A stretch of DNA of 64,000 bases. Origin: Intestinimonas butyriciproducens (GTDB taxonomy: Bacteria; Bacillota; Clostridia; Oscillospirales; Oscillospiraceae). Location of the stretch: NCBI RefSeq assembly GCF_004154955.1, contig NZ_CP011524.1:1798001-1862000 (forward strand), read 5' to 3'. The notes under the pieces were generated by a model. That model was not told the DNA's origin. It saw nothing but the letters and a program-made list of their open reading frames with translations, and did no database searches. Position numbers and translations under genes: made by a program. Shown in pieces: positions 50,971 to 59,930 of this stretch (the stretch's first letter is position 1; each line of letters begins with the position of its first letter).

Positions 50971-51450
50971 ACATATTTTTTATATGATTTTTTCTCAACT
51001 TATGTCAACGCCCATTAACATTTGGAGGAAAAATTTTCATTCTCCTCCCCCCTTCTGCCTGAAACTCCAGCAGAGCCTCGCTCTCGGCATCCATAATGAA
51101 AAAACAGACTCTTTTGCCGGCCTCGTCCTATCCCGTGTCCAGACACACGGATGGACATCCAACAGCACCAACGGCAAAAGAGCATCCGATTTCTTTCTTA
51201 TATTAAACATGCCCCCTCGTTTGTCAATCTGACCCCCCATTTTCCCCCGTCTCCATCAAAGCGCAGGCAAAAGCCCGGTTGAACACGATGGAAGTGCCCG
51301 GTCCCTATGCCTCTTCCCGCTCACGGCACCACGACGAACCGGCTTTGAACAGACAGCCCCCGAAGCGGCGCCGCATAAAGGGTGCCGCTTCGGGGGCCCA
51401 CACTTTGCTTTTTCGAACGCTTCAGCATTTCGGGCAGCGTTTGCCTCGGA
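50971..51450 (+). other. Gene-free region with a hairpin at its end
   Basis: 480 bases, AT-rich at first. Short frames exist on both strands but none has ribosome site and protein-like content. A 14-bp GC hairpin near 51355-51396 faces the 3' end of the SLC13 permease gene and may end its transcript, though the T-tract is poor. Confidence 0.45.
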
Positions 51451-52764
51451 TCAGAAGGGGAAGCAGATAATCGTCATCACAATGGTCAGGATCGCCCAAA
51501 CGACGTTCATGGGGGTACCAATCTTCACAAAATCCTTGAAGCGATAGCCTGCCTGAGAGGTCATGGTGACAGCGGTACCGCCAATGGGGGTGGCTGCGGT
51601 CAGGTTGGTGGCCACTGCGATGCCAATCATGAATGGCATATAGCTCACGCCCAATTGGGAGGCGATGAGGATGTAAATCGGGGCCATCATGGCGGCGGTC
51701 GCAGTGTTGGACATGATATTGGTCAGGACCGTGTTGACGATGATGCAGGCGGCCAACTGCAGGACCAGATTGTTCCCCACGACGTTGACGGCCCAGTTGG
51801 CAATCATGGCACCGGCACCGGAATCGTTCATGGCCGCAGCGATGCCTTGGGCAAAGGCCATCACGCAGATGGTGTTCCAGTCCACACTGTTGAAAGCCTT
51901 TTTAAAGGAAATGCACCCGGTGAAGATACAAACGGCAGCGCCGATCAGGGCAATAGCGGCCAGCGTCCACAGGCCCAGGAAGAAGCCAATGACGCAGAAC
52001 ACCAGAACGCCGATAGAGACCCAGGTGCGCCAGGTAGGCTGGAAGGTTTCCATGGCGGAGGCATCGGTGTCGATCAGGACGTCCTCAAAATCGCAGTGCT
52101 TCTTCATGCCCTTGTAGCCAACAGTGCTCATATAAATGATCATAAAGATAAAAGAGGGCAGGGCAACGGGCAGAATGGAGAACATGCCCATCAGCTCCAA
52201 GCCTTGCCCCTCCAGTACAGTGTTGACCATAGGCTGAGAGGTGGAGCCGATGACGGTGAGGGTGCCGCCCAACGCGGCGGCGAAGCCCAGGGGCATCATC
52301 AAATATTTCTGATGCAGCTTTCCCTTGGAGGAGGCGACCATGGCGCCGATGAGGGGGATAAAGGTGGCCACGACGGCGGTGTTGGACAGGAACGCGGAGA
52401 GGATGCCCGAAATCAGCATGAGGGCAATCATCACGGAGCGCTCATTGCTGGCCCATTTGGCCTTCATGATGGGGCGGCCGATCATAATAACGGCGCCTGT
52501 CTCAAACATAGCTTGGCCGACGATCATCATGCCGATCAGCATGAGGACCAGGTTGGAGGACCAGCCGGCATAGATCTGTTTTACCTCCATAGTACCGGTC
52601 AATGCCAGAACGATGGAGGACACCATGGCGACAAAGCCCATAGGCCACTTGTCTGCGGCAAAGAGAACCAGAGTAACTAGGATGAGAATCAAACACCATA
52701 TGTCGGCGCCAAGGAGTTCACTGGGCATTTTCAATGCGTTCATAATGATATCTGCCAAAATCAC
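51451..52764 (-). CDS. SLC13/DASS (ArsB-NhaD superfamily) anion permease
   Basis: 437 residues with 11-12 membrane segments. The two family signatures are present: SAFLSNTAVVATFIPLIGAM and LTNIMSNTATAAMMAPIYIL (SNT motifs), plus GSTSQPMVN. Members carry di- and tricarboxylates or other organic anions. Start uncertain: GTG at 52764 or TTG at 52758 (better spacing from GGAG) are more likely than the ATG at 52743. It shares an upstream 17-bp motif with the SDR/CoA-transferase operon, suggesting a common inducer. Confidence 0.85.
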   Translation of the reverse strand: MILADIIMNALKMPSELLGADIWCLILILVTLVLFAADKWPMGFVAMVSSIVLALTGTMEVKQIYAGWSSNLVLMLIGMMIVGQAMFETGAVIMIGRPIMKAKWASNERSVMIALMLISGILSAFLSNTAVVATFIPLIGAMVASSKGKLHQKYLMMPLGFAAALGGTLTVIGSTSQPMVNTVLEGQGLELMGMFSILPVALPSFIFMIIYMSTVGYKGMKKHCDFEDVLIDTDASAMETFQPTWRTWVSIGVLVFCVIGFFLGLWTLAAIALIGAAVCIFTGCISFKKAFNSVDWNTICVMAFAQGIAAAMNDSGAGAMIANWAVNVVGNNLVLQLAACIIVNTVLTNIMSNTATAAMMAPIYILIASQLGVSYMPFMIGIAVATNLTAATPIGGTAVTMTSQAGYRFKDFVKIGTPMNVVWAILTIVMTIICFPF

Positions 52765-53015
52765 TCACTCCATTTTCTCTTAAAATCTATTTCTTTTAAT
52801 CCCTTAAGACCCTAAAAATAGTAAGGTACTCTCCTCCTCCAGCATCTATATTTTTGTGAGAATAGAACAATGGTATAAAGATTTTAACATCTAATTTTGT
52901 TTATATCATTCTATCCTGTGCGGAAATAGCCGTCTTTTTTGTCAACCATTCACCAAGTTTCCTGGGATACCACAGTCCTCTCTTAATCATTCCACTTCTT
53001 TAACTTTCTAAAAAA
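52765..53015 (-). other. Leader and promoter region of the SLC13 permease
   Basis: 250 AT-rich bases holding the shared motif at 52855-52871. A TTTATACC box lies just upstream of it on the minus strand. No gene seen. Confidence 0.45.
52855..52871. promoter_or_regulatory. Shared 17-bp motif, copy 1
   Basis: TGTGAGAATAGAACAAT on the plus strand, about 90 bases upstream of the permease start. Matches copy 2 at 54220-54236 in 16 of 17 bases. Confidence 0.55.
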
Positions 53016-53048
53016 CTGCCCGGCAAAGCATAGCGCTTCGCCGGGCAG
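53016..53048 (-). terminator. Terminator of the LysR gene
   Basis: Perfect 9-bp GC stem (53016-53024 with 53040-53048). On the minus strand TTTTTTAG follows. Confidence 0.85.
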
Positions 53049-53076
53049 CAATCTGTTTTCATGCGTTTCATGCGTT

Positions 53077-53973
53077 TTAAGGGAGCGTCAGCTCGTAGTT
53101 TCGATAATACGCGATCAAAAATGCCTTGAACGCCTTGGCCTGCGGAGACAGGTCGCACATCTTCTTCCAAAAGATCGATTGGATGCGATAATTGACCGGT
53201 TCCACAACTTCAATGAATTTCAATCCCCGGAGCAGGAGGGATTTTGCCCCCATAAGAGTGGTCAGCGTAATGCCGACATGATCCTTCACCAGCCTAGTCC
53301 GGAGCGCATAATCGCCCTCCGCCACGATATTGGGGGTAAATCCCGCCAGTTCACACATCACGTCGAAATACTTTCTGGAGGAAAAGCCCTTTGAAAGCGC
53401 TACAAATGCCTCGTTTTTGGCCTCCGAGAGGGAGATCTCCTTTCGGTTGGCCAGCGGATGCCCCTCGTACACCGCTAATATCGGGCGGTCGTTGGGGATC
53501 AGGACCTCGTACTCGTATTCTGACGAGGGGATGTCCGACAGGGCGGTTATGATAAAATCATACCGCATCATCTGCTCGCCGCAGGCCAGCCGCTCAAGCG
53601 GGACGGTGCGGCTGGTAAAGGCGATGCCCGGATTTCTCTGGACGTATTCCGCAAAAGGCTCCTCCCAGAGCACATGCGTGGAGGTGGCGACGTTGAGGCT
53701 GGGCATCTTGTGTTCTCCCGACTGTTTCAGCTCCATACGCGCCAAGTCCAGCTCATCGAGCACGCGCTTTACATGGTAATAAAACTTCTTTCCATCCTCG
53801 TTGAGCTGAATGTTCCGGCCCACACGGTCAAAGAGCCGCACCCCCAGATCCGTCTCCAGACGGCTGATGGACGCACTGAGCGCGGAGGGAGATATGTACA
53901 GCTCATTTGCGGTACGAAACAGATGTTCATTTTCCGCCAAAGCTTTGAAATACTGAAGATGCAGCATTTTCAT
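53077..53973 (-). CDS. LysR family transcriptional regulator
   Basis: 298 residues, normal length. N-terminal winged HTH (LHLQYFKALAENEHLFRTAN, then LYISPSALSASISRLETDLG) and a periplasmic-binding-like effector domain (about 90-298). It is divergent from the SDR/CoA-transferase operon, the standard LysR arrangement, so it most likely controls that operon and possibly the permease on its other side. Ribosome site AGGTG. Confidence 0.93.
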   Translation of the reverse strand: MKMLHLQYFKALAENEHLFRTANELYISPSALSASISRLETDLGVRLFDRVGRNIQLNEDGKKFYYHVKRVLDELDLARMELKQSGEHKMPSLNVATSTHVLWEEPFAEYVQRNPGIAFTSRTVPLERLACGEQMMRYDFIITALSDIPSSEYEYEVLIPNDRPILAVYEGHPLANRKEISLSEAKNEAFVALSKGFSSRKYFDVMCELAGFTPNIVAEGDYALRTRLVKDHVGITLTTLMGAKSLLLRGLKFIEVVEPVNYRIQSIFWKKMCDLSPQAKAFKAFLIAYYRNYELTLP

Positions 53974-54303
53974 AAGGACACCTGATCTCCTTCCAAAATT
54001 AAAATTTCAGTCGAAATATTTTGCCAATTTGCGAATAAAATCAAACAAATTCTATTTTCTAATAAACTAGAAAATGGCTGTCTTTTATCATAACGCAGAA
54101 TCCTTCAAAATGCAAATTCTATTTTTTGTGCAGAGGGAGAACTTCTCCATTAGTTTTTTAATTAACAATTCACAAAACCTTTTATAATTGTCTTTTGGCG
54201 GTCTCTGGTCCATAATCAATGTGAGAATAGAGCAATCCCAGCACTTGCCACGCACATACTTCGCATTACATCATGCACATAACAGAAAGGAGCGTCCCCC
54301 ATT
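53974..54303. other. Divergent control region, LysR / SDR operon
   Basis: 330 AT-rich bases. A perfect TATAAT at 54183-54188, with TTAACA 15 bases before it, is the likely SDR-operon promoter. The shared 17-bp motif lies downstream of it at 54220-54236. No gene seen. Confidence 0.55.
54220..54236. promoter_or_regulatory. Shared 17-bp motif, copy 2
   Basis: TGTGAGAATAGAGCAAT, differing from copy 1 at one base. It lies 68 bases before the SDR start and about 32 bases after the TATAAT box. Confidence 0.55.
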
Positions 54304-55038
54304 ATGAAATTGAAAGATCGTGTCGCCATCATCTCCGGTGCCGCCGCCGGCATCGGCCTTGCAACCGCCAAGCTATTCCTGGAAGAGGGCGCTAAAGTCG
54401 CAATCTGCGATATCAGCGCCGAAAAGATCGCTCAGGCTGCTCAGGACCTGTCTTCCCTCGGCACCGTGCGTCCCTTTGTCGTCAACATCGCCGACAAGCA
54501 GCAGGTGACCGAAATGGTCGAGGCCGTCGCCAAGGAGTTCGGGCGGATCGATATTCTGATCAACAACGCCGGGATCACCAAGGACGCTCAATTCTACAAG
54601 ATGACCGACGAGCAGTTTGACGCTGTGATCAACGTCAATCTCCGCGGCAACTTCCTGATGACCAAGGCGGTCGTCCCCTATATGATGGAACAGAAATACG
54701 GCAAGATCGTGCATTGCGCCTCCGTCTCCGCCTACAACGGCAACTTCGGCCAGTCCAACTATGCCGCCTCCAAGGCCGCTATCATGGGCATGACCCGCGT
54801 ACAGGCCAAGGAGTTGGGCAAGTACGGCATCAATGTCAACGCCATTGCCCCCGGCTCCATCATGACCGATATGTACGCCGCCGTTCCCGAGGAGGTCAAG
54901 CAGGCCAAGCTCGCAAAGATTCCCCTGCGCCGGTATGGCGATCCCCGCGAGACTGCCCAGCTGTATGCCTTCCTTGCCTCTGACGAGGCCTCGTATGTCA
55001 CTGCGCAGACCATCACCATCGACGGTGGATTCAACTGA
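54304..55038 (+). CDS. Short-chain dehydrogenase/reductase (FabG-like)
   Basis: 244 residues. Cofactor loop SGAAAGIGLA, NNAGI segment (INNAGITKDAQF), catalytic SNYAASKAAI (YxxxK) with serine in HCASVSAYNG, and the C-terminal TITIDGGF. Classical SDR that oxidises or reduces a hydroxy/keto group. Next to a CoA-transferase it probably works on a hydroxyacyl-CoA or hydroxy acid rather than in fatty acid synthesis, but the substrate is open. Ribosome site AAAGGAG. Confidence 0.93.
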   Translation: MKLKDRVAIISGAAAGIGLATAKLFLEEGAKVAICDISAEKIAQAAQDLSSLGTVRPFVVNIADKQQVTEMVEAVAKEFGRIDILINNAGITKDAQFYKMTDEQFDAVINVNLRGNFLMTKAVVPYMMEQKYGKIVHCASVSAYNGNFGQSNYAASKAAIMGMTRVQAKELGKYGINVNAIAPGSIMTDMYAAVPEEVKQAKLAKIPLRRYGDPRETAQLYAFLASDEASYVTAQTITIDGGFN

Positions 55039-55055
55039 TCGGGAGGTTTGATCCT

Positions 55056-56255
55056 ATGCCTTCAACGGGTGCATTGAGCGACATTACCATCCTGGACCTG
55101 ACGCGCGTGCTCTGCGGTCCTTACTGCACTATGCAGCTGGCCGACATGGGGGCGAATGTCATCAAGATTGAAACCCCCAAGGGCGGAGACGACACCCGGG
55201 CCTGGGGGCCCTTCCGCAATGATTCCAGCGTATACTTCGCATCGATCAATCGGAACAAGCGCAGCATCACCCTGAATTTAAAGGCACCGGAGGCCAAAGA
55301 GCTCTTTAAAAAGATGGTCCGCGAGGCCGATGTGGTTATCGAAAATTACCGCCCCGGCGTCATGGATAAGCTGGGGCTCGGCTACGACGTGCTCAAAGAG
55401 ATCAACGACCGGCTCATCTATGCCGAGGTCTCTGGTTTCGGGAGCTACGGTCCCTATTCTCAGCGGCCCGGATACGACATCCTGGCGCAGGCAATGGGCG
55501 GCATCATGAGCATCACCGGTCAGCCCAATGACCCTCCCACCCGGGTGGGCAATTCCATCGGCGATATTCTGGGCGGCCTGAACATCACCATTGGGATCCT
55601 GGCGGCGCTACACGCCAGAACCCTGACCGGCAAGGGGCAGAAGGTGGACGTATCGCTGGTGGACACCATCGTTTCCGCCTGTTGTACCGACATGATGCGC
55701 TATCTGGAAACCGGCAAGATTCCCGAGCGGATGGGCAACCGTTATGCGCCCCTGGCCCCGTACGACTCTTTCCATGCCATTGACGGCGAATTCATCATCG
55801 CCTGCGGCAACCAAAAGCTGTATGAGGACCTCTGCAATAAGGTGCTCCACCGCCCCGAGCTGATTACCGATCCGCGCTTTGCCACCGTGGCGATCCGCGC
55901 GGAGAATCACGCCCTGCTGAAGCCCCTGATCGAGGAGTGGTCCACCACCGTGACCATCGACGAGGGCGTGGCGGCGGTCATGGCCGCCGGAATCCCGGCC
56001 GGTCCCATCTATGACGCCAGTCGGGTCACCACCGACCATCATATTGCAGACGTACGTGAGATGTATGTCAAGCAGGAGCATCCTGTCATCGGTGAGATGA
56101 CTGTGACCGGCAACGCCGTCAAGCTGATGGACACCAAGCCGACCATCCGTACCCCTGCCCCGCTGCTGGGGCAGCACAATGCGGAGGTCTATAGCCAGAT
56201 GCTTGGGCTGGATGAGGCCACACTGGCGGAGTACAAGGAGCGCGGTATCATCTGA
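55056..56255 (+). CDS. CaiB/BaiF type III CoA-transferase
   Basis: 399 residues. Family blocks VLCGPYCTMQLADMGANVIK, NKRSITLNLK, and RPGYDILAQAMGG with the catalytic aspartate, then GDILGGLNITIGILAALHAR. Second enzyme of the LysR-linked operon, 17 bases after the SDR. It presumably activates the acid imported by the SLC13 permease. It is only distantly similar to the transferase at 32077, so the two modules likely serve different acids. Confidence 0.93.
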   Translation: MPSTGALSDITILDLTRVLCGPYCTMQLADMGANVIKIETPKGGDDTRAWGPFRNDSSVYFASINRNKRSITLNLKAPEAKELFKKMVREADVVIENYRPGVMDKLGLGYDVLKEINDRLIYAEVSGFGSYGPYSQRPGYDILAQAMGGIMSITGQPNDPPTRVGNSIGDILGGLNITIGILAALHARTLTGKGQKVDVSLVDTIVSACCTDMMRYLETGKIPERMGNRYAPLAPYDSFHAIDGEFIIACGNQKLYEDLCNKVLHRPELITDPRFATVAIRAENHALLKPLIEEWSTTVTIDEGVAAVMAAGIPAGPIYDASRVTTDHHIADVREMYVKQEHPVIGEMTVTGNAVKLMDTKPTIRTPAPLLGQHNAEVYSQMLGLDEATLAEYKERGII

Positions 56256-56290
56256 TCCCGTCTCTACCCGCCGACCACATCCAACAGATA

Positions 56291-56338
56291 TGCATGAAAA
56301 AAACGCAGCTCAACGTTGAGTTGCGTTTTTTTCATGCA
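56291..56338. terminator. Bidirectional terminator, 48-bp near-perfect palindrome
   Basis: Starts TGCATGAAAAAAACGC and mirrors itself to the end with one mismatch pair. The A- and T-runs on either side terminate both the CoA-transferase transcript and the convergent kinase transcript. Confidence 0.85.
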
Positions 56339-56385
56339 CAGGGACGGCCCGTACCATGGGAAGCGGGGCAAAGCCACGCCCTTCA

Positions 56386-57618
56386 TCAGCAGAGCACCGC
56401 TGTAAACCGGATGATCCCCCGGGCGGGACAATCCGCCTGAATCGTCCCCCGGTGGGCCTCCACAATGCTCCGTGCAATGGACAGGCCCACGCCGAAGCCG
56501 CCCCCCTCCTGCCTGGTGCGGGCCTTGTCCGCCCGATAGAAGCGGTCGAAGAGCTTGTCCAGTTCCTCGGGCTCTATGCCGGCACAGGCATTTTGGGTCT
56601 TGAGAAGGACCCCTTTTGCCGCAGCACACAAAGAAAGCTGAATCGGGCAGCCTGCATCGGTATATTTGATCGCGTTATCCAGAAGAATGGAAACCAATTG
56701 GCGCACGGCATATTCATCCCCATGGTAGGTCAGCCCTGGGACGATGTTCAGTTCCAAGGCGTGCCCCTGTGCCTCTGCGGAAGCCCGGAAGGAGTCGGCA
56801 GCTTCCAAAACCGCACCGCTGACGTCAAAACGGCATTTGGATATGGGCGGCTTCTCCTCATCCAGCCGCGATAAAATGACCAGATCGTTGACCAGTTCGG
56901 TCATCTTATCTGTCTGAGCCCGCGCCTTATCGATCCATTTCTGCCGCCCCACTTCCATCTCCAGCACTTTCAGGCTGGTCGTGATGACGGTGAGCGGCGT
57001 CTTCAGCTCATGACCGGCATCCGTGATGAATTGCTTTTGCCTTTCCGCACTGCGCACCACCGGATCGATCGCCCGCTTGGAGAGCAGCAGGACCAGCACG
57101 AGCACCAGGACAATGCAGGCAATCACCACAGCCAGGGAGGCAAGGGCGAACGTCCGGAAAGAGCGCAGCTCCTGCGCGCAGTCCAGAAAAATCGCCATAT
57201 AGCGGCCCTCCCCCACCCTCGCCACATAATATTTATAGCTGTCTTCGGTGTACCCAAAGCCCTCTCCATGCTTCAGCGCAATATCGAGGTACCGGCCGGC
57301 ATCCTCTTCCGACACCGCGGCGATATGCCTCATATCGGCGCTGTCCAGCGTGCCGTCCTCGCTGTAGCGCAGCACAAAGTACCGGGTGGAATAGGCCGTC
57401 TCCACCGTAAATGGCCCGCCGGGCCGCTCCCCCGGCTTTCCGCCGGGAAATTGAGGCATCGTTCCCTGATTGTCGTAGAGGACCTGCAATGTCTTTTCCA
57501 AATCGGAATCTGTTGTCAGGAAGTTGATAATGTTGATGGAGAGGCACATCATTACCATCACCAGCGTAACGGCCCCCATTGCAATGAGGATGAATCTTCG
57601 GCGCAGTCTGTGGATCAT
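56386..57618 (-). CDS. Sensor histidine kinase
   Basis: 410 residues. Membrane segments near 11-33 and 152-178 enclose an extracellular sensor region of about 120 residues. HAMP-like linker, then the H-box DAGHELKTPLTVI with the histidine near 203, N-box LLDNAIKYTDAG, and G-box GGGFGVGLSIARSIVEAHRG. It overlaps its response regulator by 4 bases. Its likely targets are the divergent promoters at 59.8 kb. Confidence 0.94.
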   Translation of the reverse strand: MIHRLRRRFILIAMGAVTLVMVMMCLSINIINFLTTDSDLEKTLQVLYDNQGTMPQFPGGKPGERPGGPFTVETAYSTRYFVLRYSEDGTLDSADMRHIAAVSEEDAGRYLDIALKHGEGFGYTEDSYKYYVARVGEGRYMAIFLDCAQELRSFRTFALASLAVVIACIVLVLVLVLLLSKRAIDPVVRSAERQKQFITDAGHELKTPLTVITTSLKVLEMEVGRQKWIDKARAQTDKMTELVNDLVILSRLDEEKPPISKCRFDVSGAVLEAADSFRASAEAQGHALELNIVPGLTYHGDEYAVRQLVSILLDNAIKYTDAGCPIQLSLCAAAKGVLLKTQNACAGIEPEELDKLFDRFYRADKARTRQEGGGFGVGLSIARSIVEAHRGTIQADCPARGIIRFTAVLC

Positions 57619-58289
57619 TTGCCCTCCTCCAGAGAATATCCCAGGCCCCGGCTGACCCGGATCACCACGGAGGAACCGACGACCGCTAACTTTTTTCGCA
57701 GATTCGAGATATGGACCCAGACCACGTTGATCTCCGCATCCGATTCCCAGCCCCAGATCCGTTCCATGATCCGCTCGGCGGAGACAATGGCTCTGGGCGC
57801 GCGCATGAACAGCTCCATCACCTGAAATTCCCGTCCGCTAAGCCGTTCGGAGCGGTTCCCGCAGCGCAGGATGCCCTCTCTGCAGTCCAACGCCAGATCT
57901 CCGAATGCAATGACATTGGGCGTGTATCCCCCACCTCTGCGCAGCATGGCCCGCACCCGTGCAAGCAACTCGTCCGGATCGAAAGGTTTGGGCAGATAGT
58001 CGTCGGCTCCTGTATCAAAACCCTTGATACGGTCCTCTTTCTCCCCTTTTGCGGTCAGCATCATCACAGGAGTGGCGATGCCTTTTGCCCGCAGCAGCTT
58101 CAGGACCTCGATCCCATCCATTTGGGGGAGCATGATGTCCAGGATCACTGCGTCGTAATTTCCACTGGAGGCATAGTCGTATCCGGAGCGCCCATCGTGG
58201 ACCGTATCCACGATATACTGGTGATTTTCCAAAAACGCGGCCAAGGCCTCCGCCAGATCCAATTCATCTTCTACAATCAGCAAACGCAT
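57615..58289 (-). CDS. OmpR/PhoB family response regulator
   Basis: 224 residues. Receiver domain with LLIVEDELDLAEAL, phosphoacceptor aspartate 51 in VILDIMLPQMDG and lysine in YLPKPFDPDEL; winged-helix DNA-binding domain with LSGREFQVMELFM and NVVWVHISNLRKKL. The start at 58289 is set by AGGTGATCAAA; a longer frame to 58424 lacks a site. It probably binds the CTTTA-N6-CTTTA boxes at 59806-59883. Confidence 0.95.
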   Translation of the reverse strand: MRLLIVEDELDLAEALAAFLENHQYIVDTVHDGRSGYDYASSGNYDAVILDIMLPQMDGIEVLKLLRAKGIATPVMMLTAKGEKEDRIKGFDTGADDYLPKPFDPDELLARVRAMLRRGGGYTPNVIAFGDLALDCREGILRCGNRSERLSGREFQVMELFMRAPRAIVSAERIMERIWGWESDAEINVVWVHISNLRKKLAVVGSSVVIRVSRGLGYSLEEGK

Positions 58290-58363
58290 TTTGATCACCT
58301 GATTCACATTATACGGCAGGCCCCGGGAAAAACGCAATGGTTTCCCGGGGCCCGCCGCGTATC

Positions 58364-59026
58364 TCAAAGGACCTCCTGAGAGGCGACCCTGCCGCATACG
58401 ATATTCAAATTCCCGTTTCGGCACCGGAGCTGATCCAAAAACTCCTTGGGCGCCTGGGCATCCCGCAGGACCACCCGGTAGTCCAGTTCATACAGGGTCC
58501 CCATGTTGGAGGTCTTAACCCGTTCCAGCCGTGCGGAACGGGTGTAAGTCTCGAAGAGGTCGTCGAACAGCCCCTCATAGTCCAGATTTTCCGGTATGGT
58601 GATCTTCAATTCACGTTCCTGCTCGTTTCCCGCGCCAAAGCGGAGGGTAGACAGGGCCAGGACAAAGGCCGCCATGACCACGAAGAACAAGACGGCGAGG
58701 ACCACATATCCCATACCAGTGGCAAGTCCGATGGCCATGGCCAGAAAAATCATCCCGATCTCCCGTGCGCTGCCCGGCGCGGAGCGGAAACGAACCAGGC
58801 TGAATGCCCCGGCCACCGCCACACCAGCGCCGATATTCCCATTGACCAGCATAATGACCATCTGGACCACAGCAGGGATAATCGCCAATGTCACCACAAA
58901 GCTCTGGGTATAGCGGGTCTTGTACATGCACAAAAATGCGATTCCCAATCCAAGCGCCAGGGACACCGCCATACAGGCGGCAAACGCGATCAGCGTGATC
59001 TCCGTCCCAATGATCGACTCAAGCAC
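58364..59026 (-). CDS. DUF4956 membrane protein
   Basis: 220 residues. Four hydrophobic segments in the first 125 residues (FAACMAVSLALGLGIAFLCM; FVVTLAIIPAVVQMVIML; AGVAVAGAFSLVRFRSAPGS with the family's conserved arginines; GLATGMGYVVLAVLFFVVMA), then a soluble tail. DUF4956 proteins are habitually paired with VTC-domain proteins, as here (8-base overlap). Function unknown. A GC hairpin near 58320-58352 follows. Confidence 0.9.
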   Translation of the reverse strand: MLESIIGTEITLIAFAACMAVSLALGLGIAFLCMYKTRYTQSFVVTLAIIPAVVQMVIMLVNGNIGAGVAVAGAFSLVRFRSAPGSAREIGMIFLAMAIGLATGMGYVVLAVLFFVVMAAFVLALSTLRFGAGNEQERELKITIPENLDYEGLFDDLFETYTRSARLERVKTSNMGTLYELDYRVVLRDAQAPKEFLDQLRCRNGNLNIVCGRVASQEVL

Positions 59027-59756
59027 AGAAGCGCACCGCCTTTCCGGGATGCCGTTTGACCGGCCACATCAAATTTTCCCGATAACAGACCCCATATTTG
59101 GAAAAGGAGGTTGGGAACACACTATTTTCACTGAGCAGGCGGCTCAGCCATACCGGCGCTGAACCGGGGATCTTGATCTCCATGAGGATCTGATCCCGGG
59201 AGGTGATACGTTCCCCTCCGTCTCCCGACCGCAGGTCCAGGGCCGTGTCCCGCCAGCGCAGATCGATGTCGAATGTCACCCGCAGCACCCGGTCTTCCAG
59301 GCCCGCCAATGCCTCCCGATCATAGGCGATGAACACCTGCGGGACGGGATGGTAGCGGCCCAGAAACCAGTCGATCTCCCGGCAGATTTGATCTTTCGCA
59401 CGGGGACTGCAGCGCCCCGCCAGGTAATCCAGCGCCTCCCCCGCTTCCAGGACGGTTCGCCGCTTGTAGACCACGCCCTTGTATTTTTTCTTCAGCTCCA
59501 CAAACACGCTGTCACCATCAGCCGGAACGCCATAGCTGCGCATCCTCAGCTTTTCCTTATAGACGGGTTTATCCAAAGAGGCCCGAATCAGTTGGAAATC
59601 CGGGGTATCGTAATAAAGGTTACAAATGGTATAGCGTCCGTGCTCGTCCGCCTCCATGTACGGGGCCAGTCCGGCCCGGATCTTCTGATACTGTTCGGGA
59701 TTCAACAAATATTTCTTTTCATATCTCTGAAAACAGCGCTGAATGTTCTGCGGCAC
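59019..59756 (-). CDS. VTC-domain (polyphosphate-polymerase-like) protein
   Basis: 245 residues from the GTG at 59756, which has AAGGAGG at 8 bases. An ATG at 59795 exists but lies close to or upstream of the expected transcription start. The basic tunnel residues of VTC domains are visible: RYEKKYLLNPEQ, KEKLRMRSYG, VELKKKYKGVVYKRR, MEIKIPGSAP and SKYGVCY. Yeast VTC4 makes polyphosphate from ATP; the activity of bacterial stand-alone copies is less certain. Operon with DUF4956. Confidence 0.86.
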   Translation of the reverse strand: MPQNIQRCFQRYEKKYLLNPEQYQKIRAGLAPYMEADEHGRYTICNLYYDTPDFQLIRASLDKPVYKEKLRMRSYGVPADGDSVFVELKKKYKGVVYKRRTVLEAGEALDYLAGRCSPRAKDQICREIDWFLGRYHPVPQVFIAYDREALAGLEDRVLRVTFDIDLRWRDTALDLRSGDGGERITSRDQILMEIKIPGSAPVWLSRLLSENSVFPTSFSKYGVCYRENLMWPVKRHPGKAVRFCA

Positions 59757-59805
59757 GAAAAGCGCCTCCTTCCTTGTGTTCTGTGCTTCTATCATGCTGG
59801 CCCAT

Positions 59806-59883
59806 CCTAAAGCGAAGTTAAAGAGGCTGTGAACATTTTGTAAAGGCCGCGTAAAACGGGCCGCCCTTTAATTTCGCTTTAGG
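59806..59883. promoter_or_regulatory. Mirror-image tandem response-regulator boxes in a divergent promoter
   Basis: An 18-base arm at 59806-59823 (CCTAAAGCGAAGTTAAAG) is repeated inverted at 59866-59883 with a single mismatch. Read outward, each arm is CTTTA-N6-CTTTA, a direct repeat with an 11-base period, the usual layout for OmpR/PhoB-type regulators. TATACT at 59894-59899 lies 10 bases past the right arm and has no good -35, fitting an activated promoter. Confidence 0.72.
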
Positions 59884-59930
59884 TCCCCGGATATATACTG
59901 GAGGCACACTAAACACCGGAGGGCATCCTC

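Noticed and set aside
51037-51240. 67-residue minus-strand frame in the gap before the SLC13 gene
   Set aside because: No ribosome site at its start, no recognisable content, and it lies in a stretch with chance open frames on both strands.
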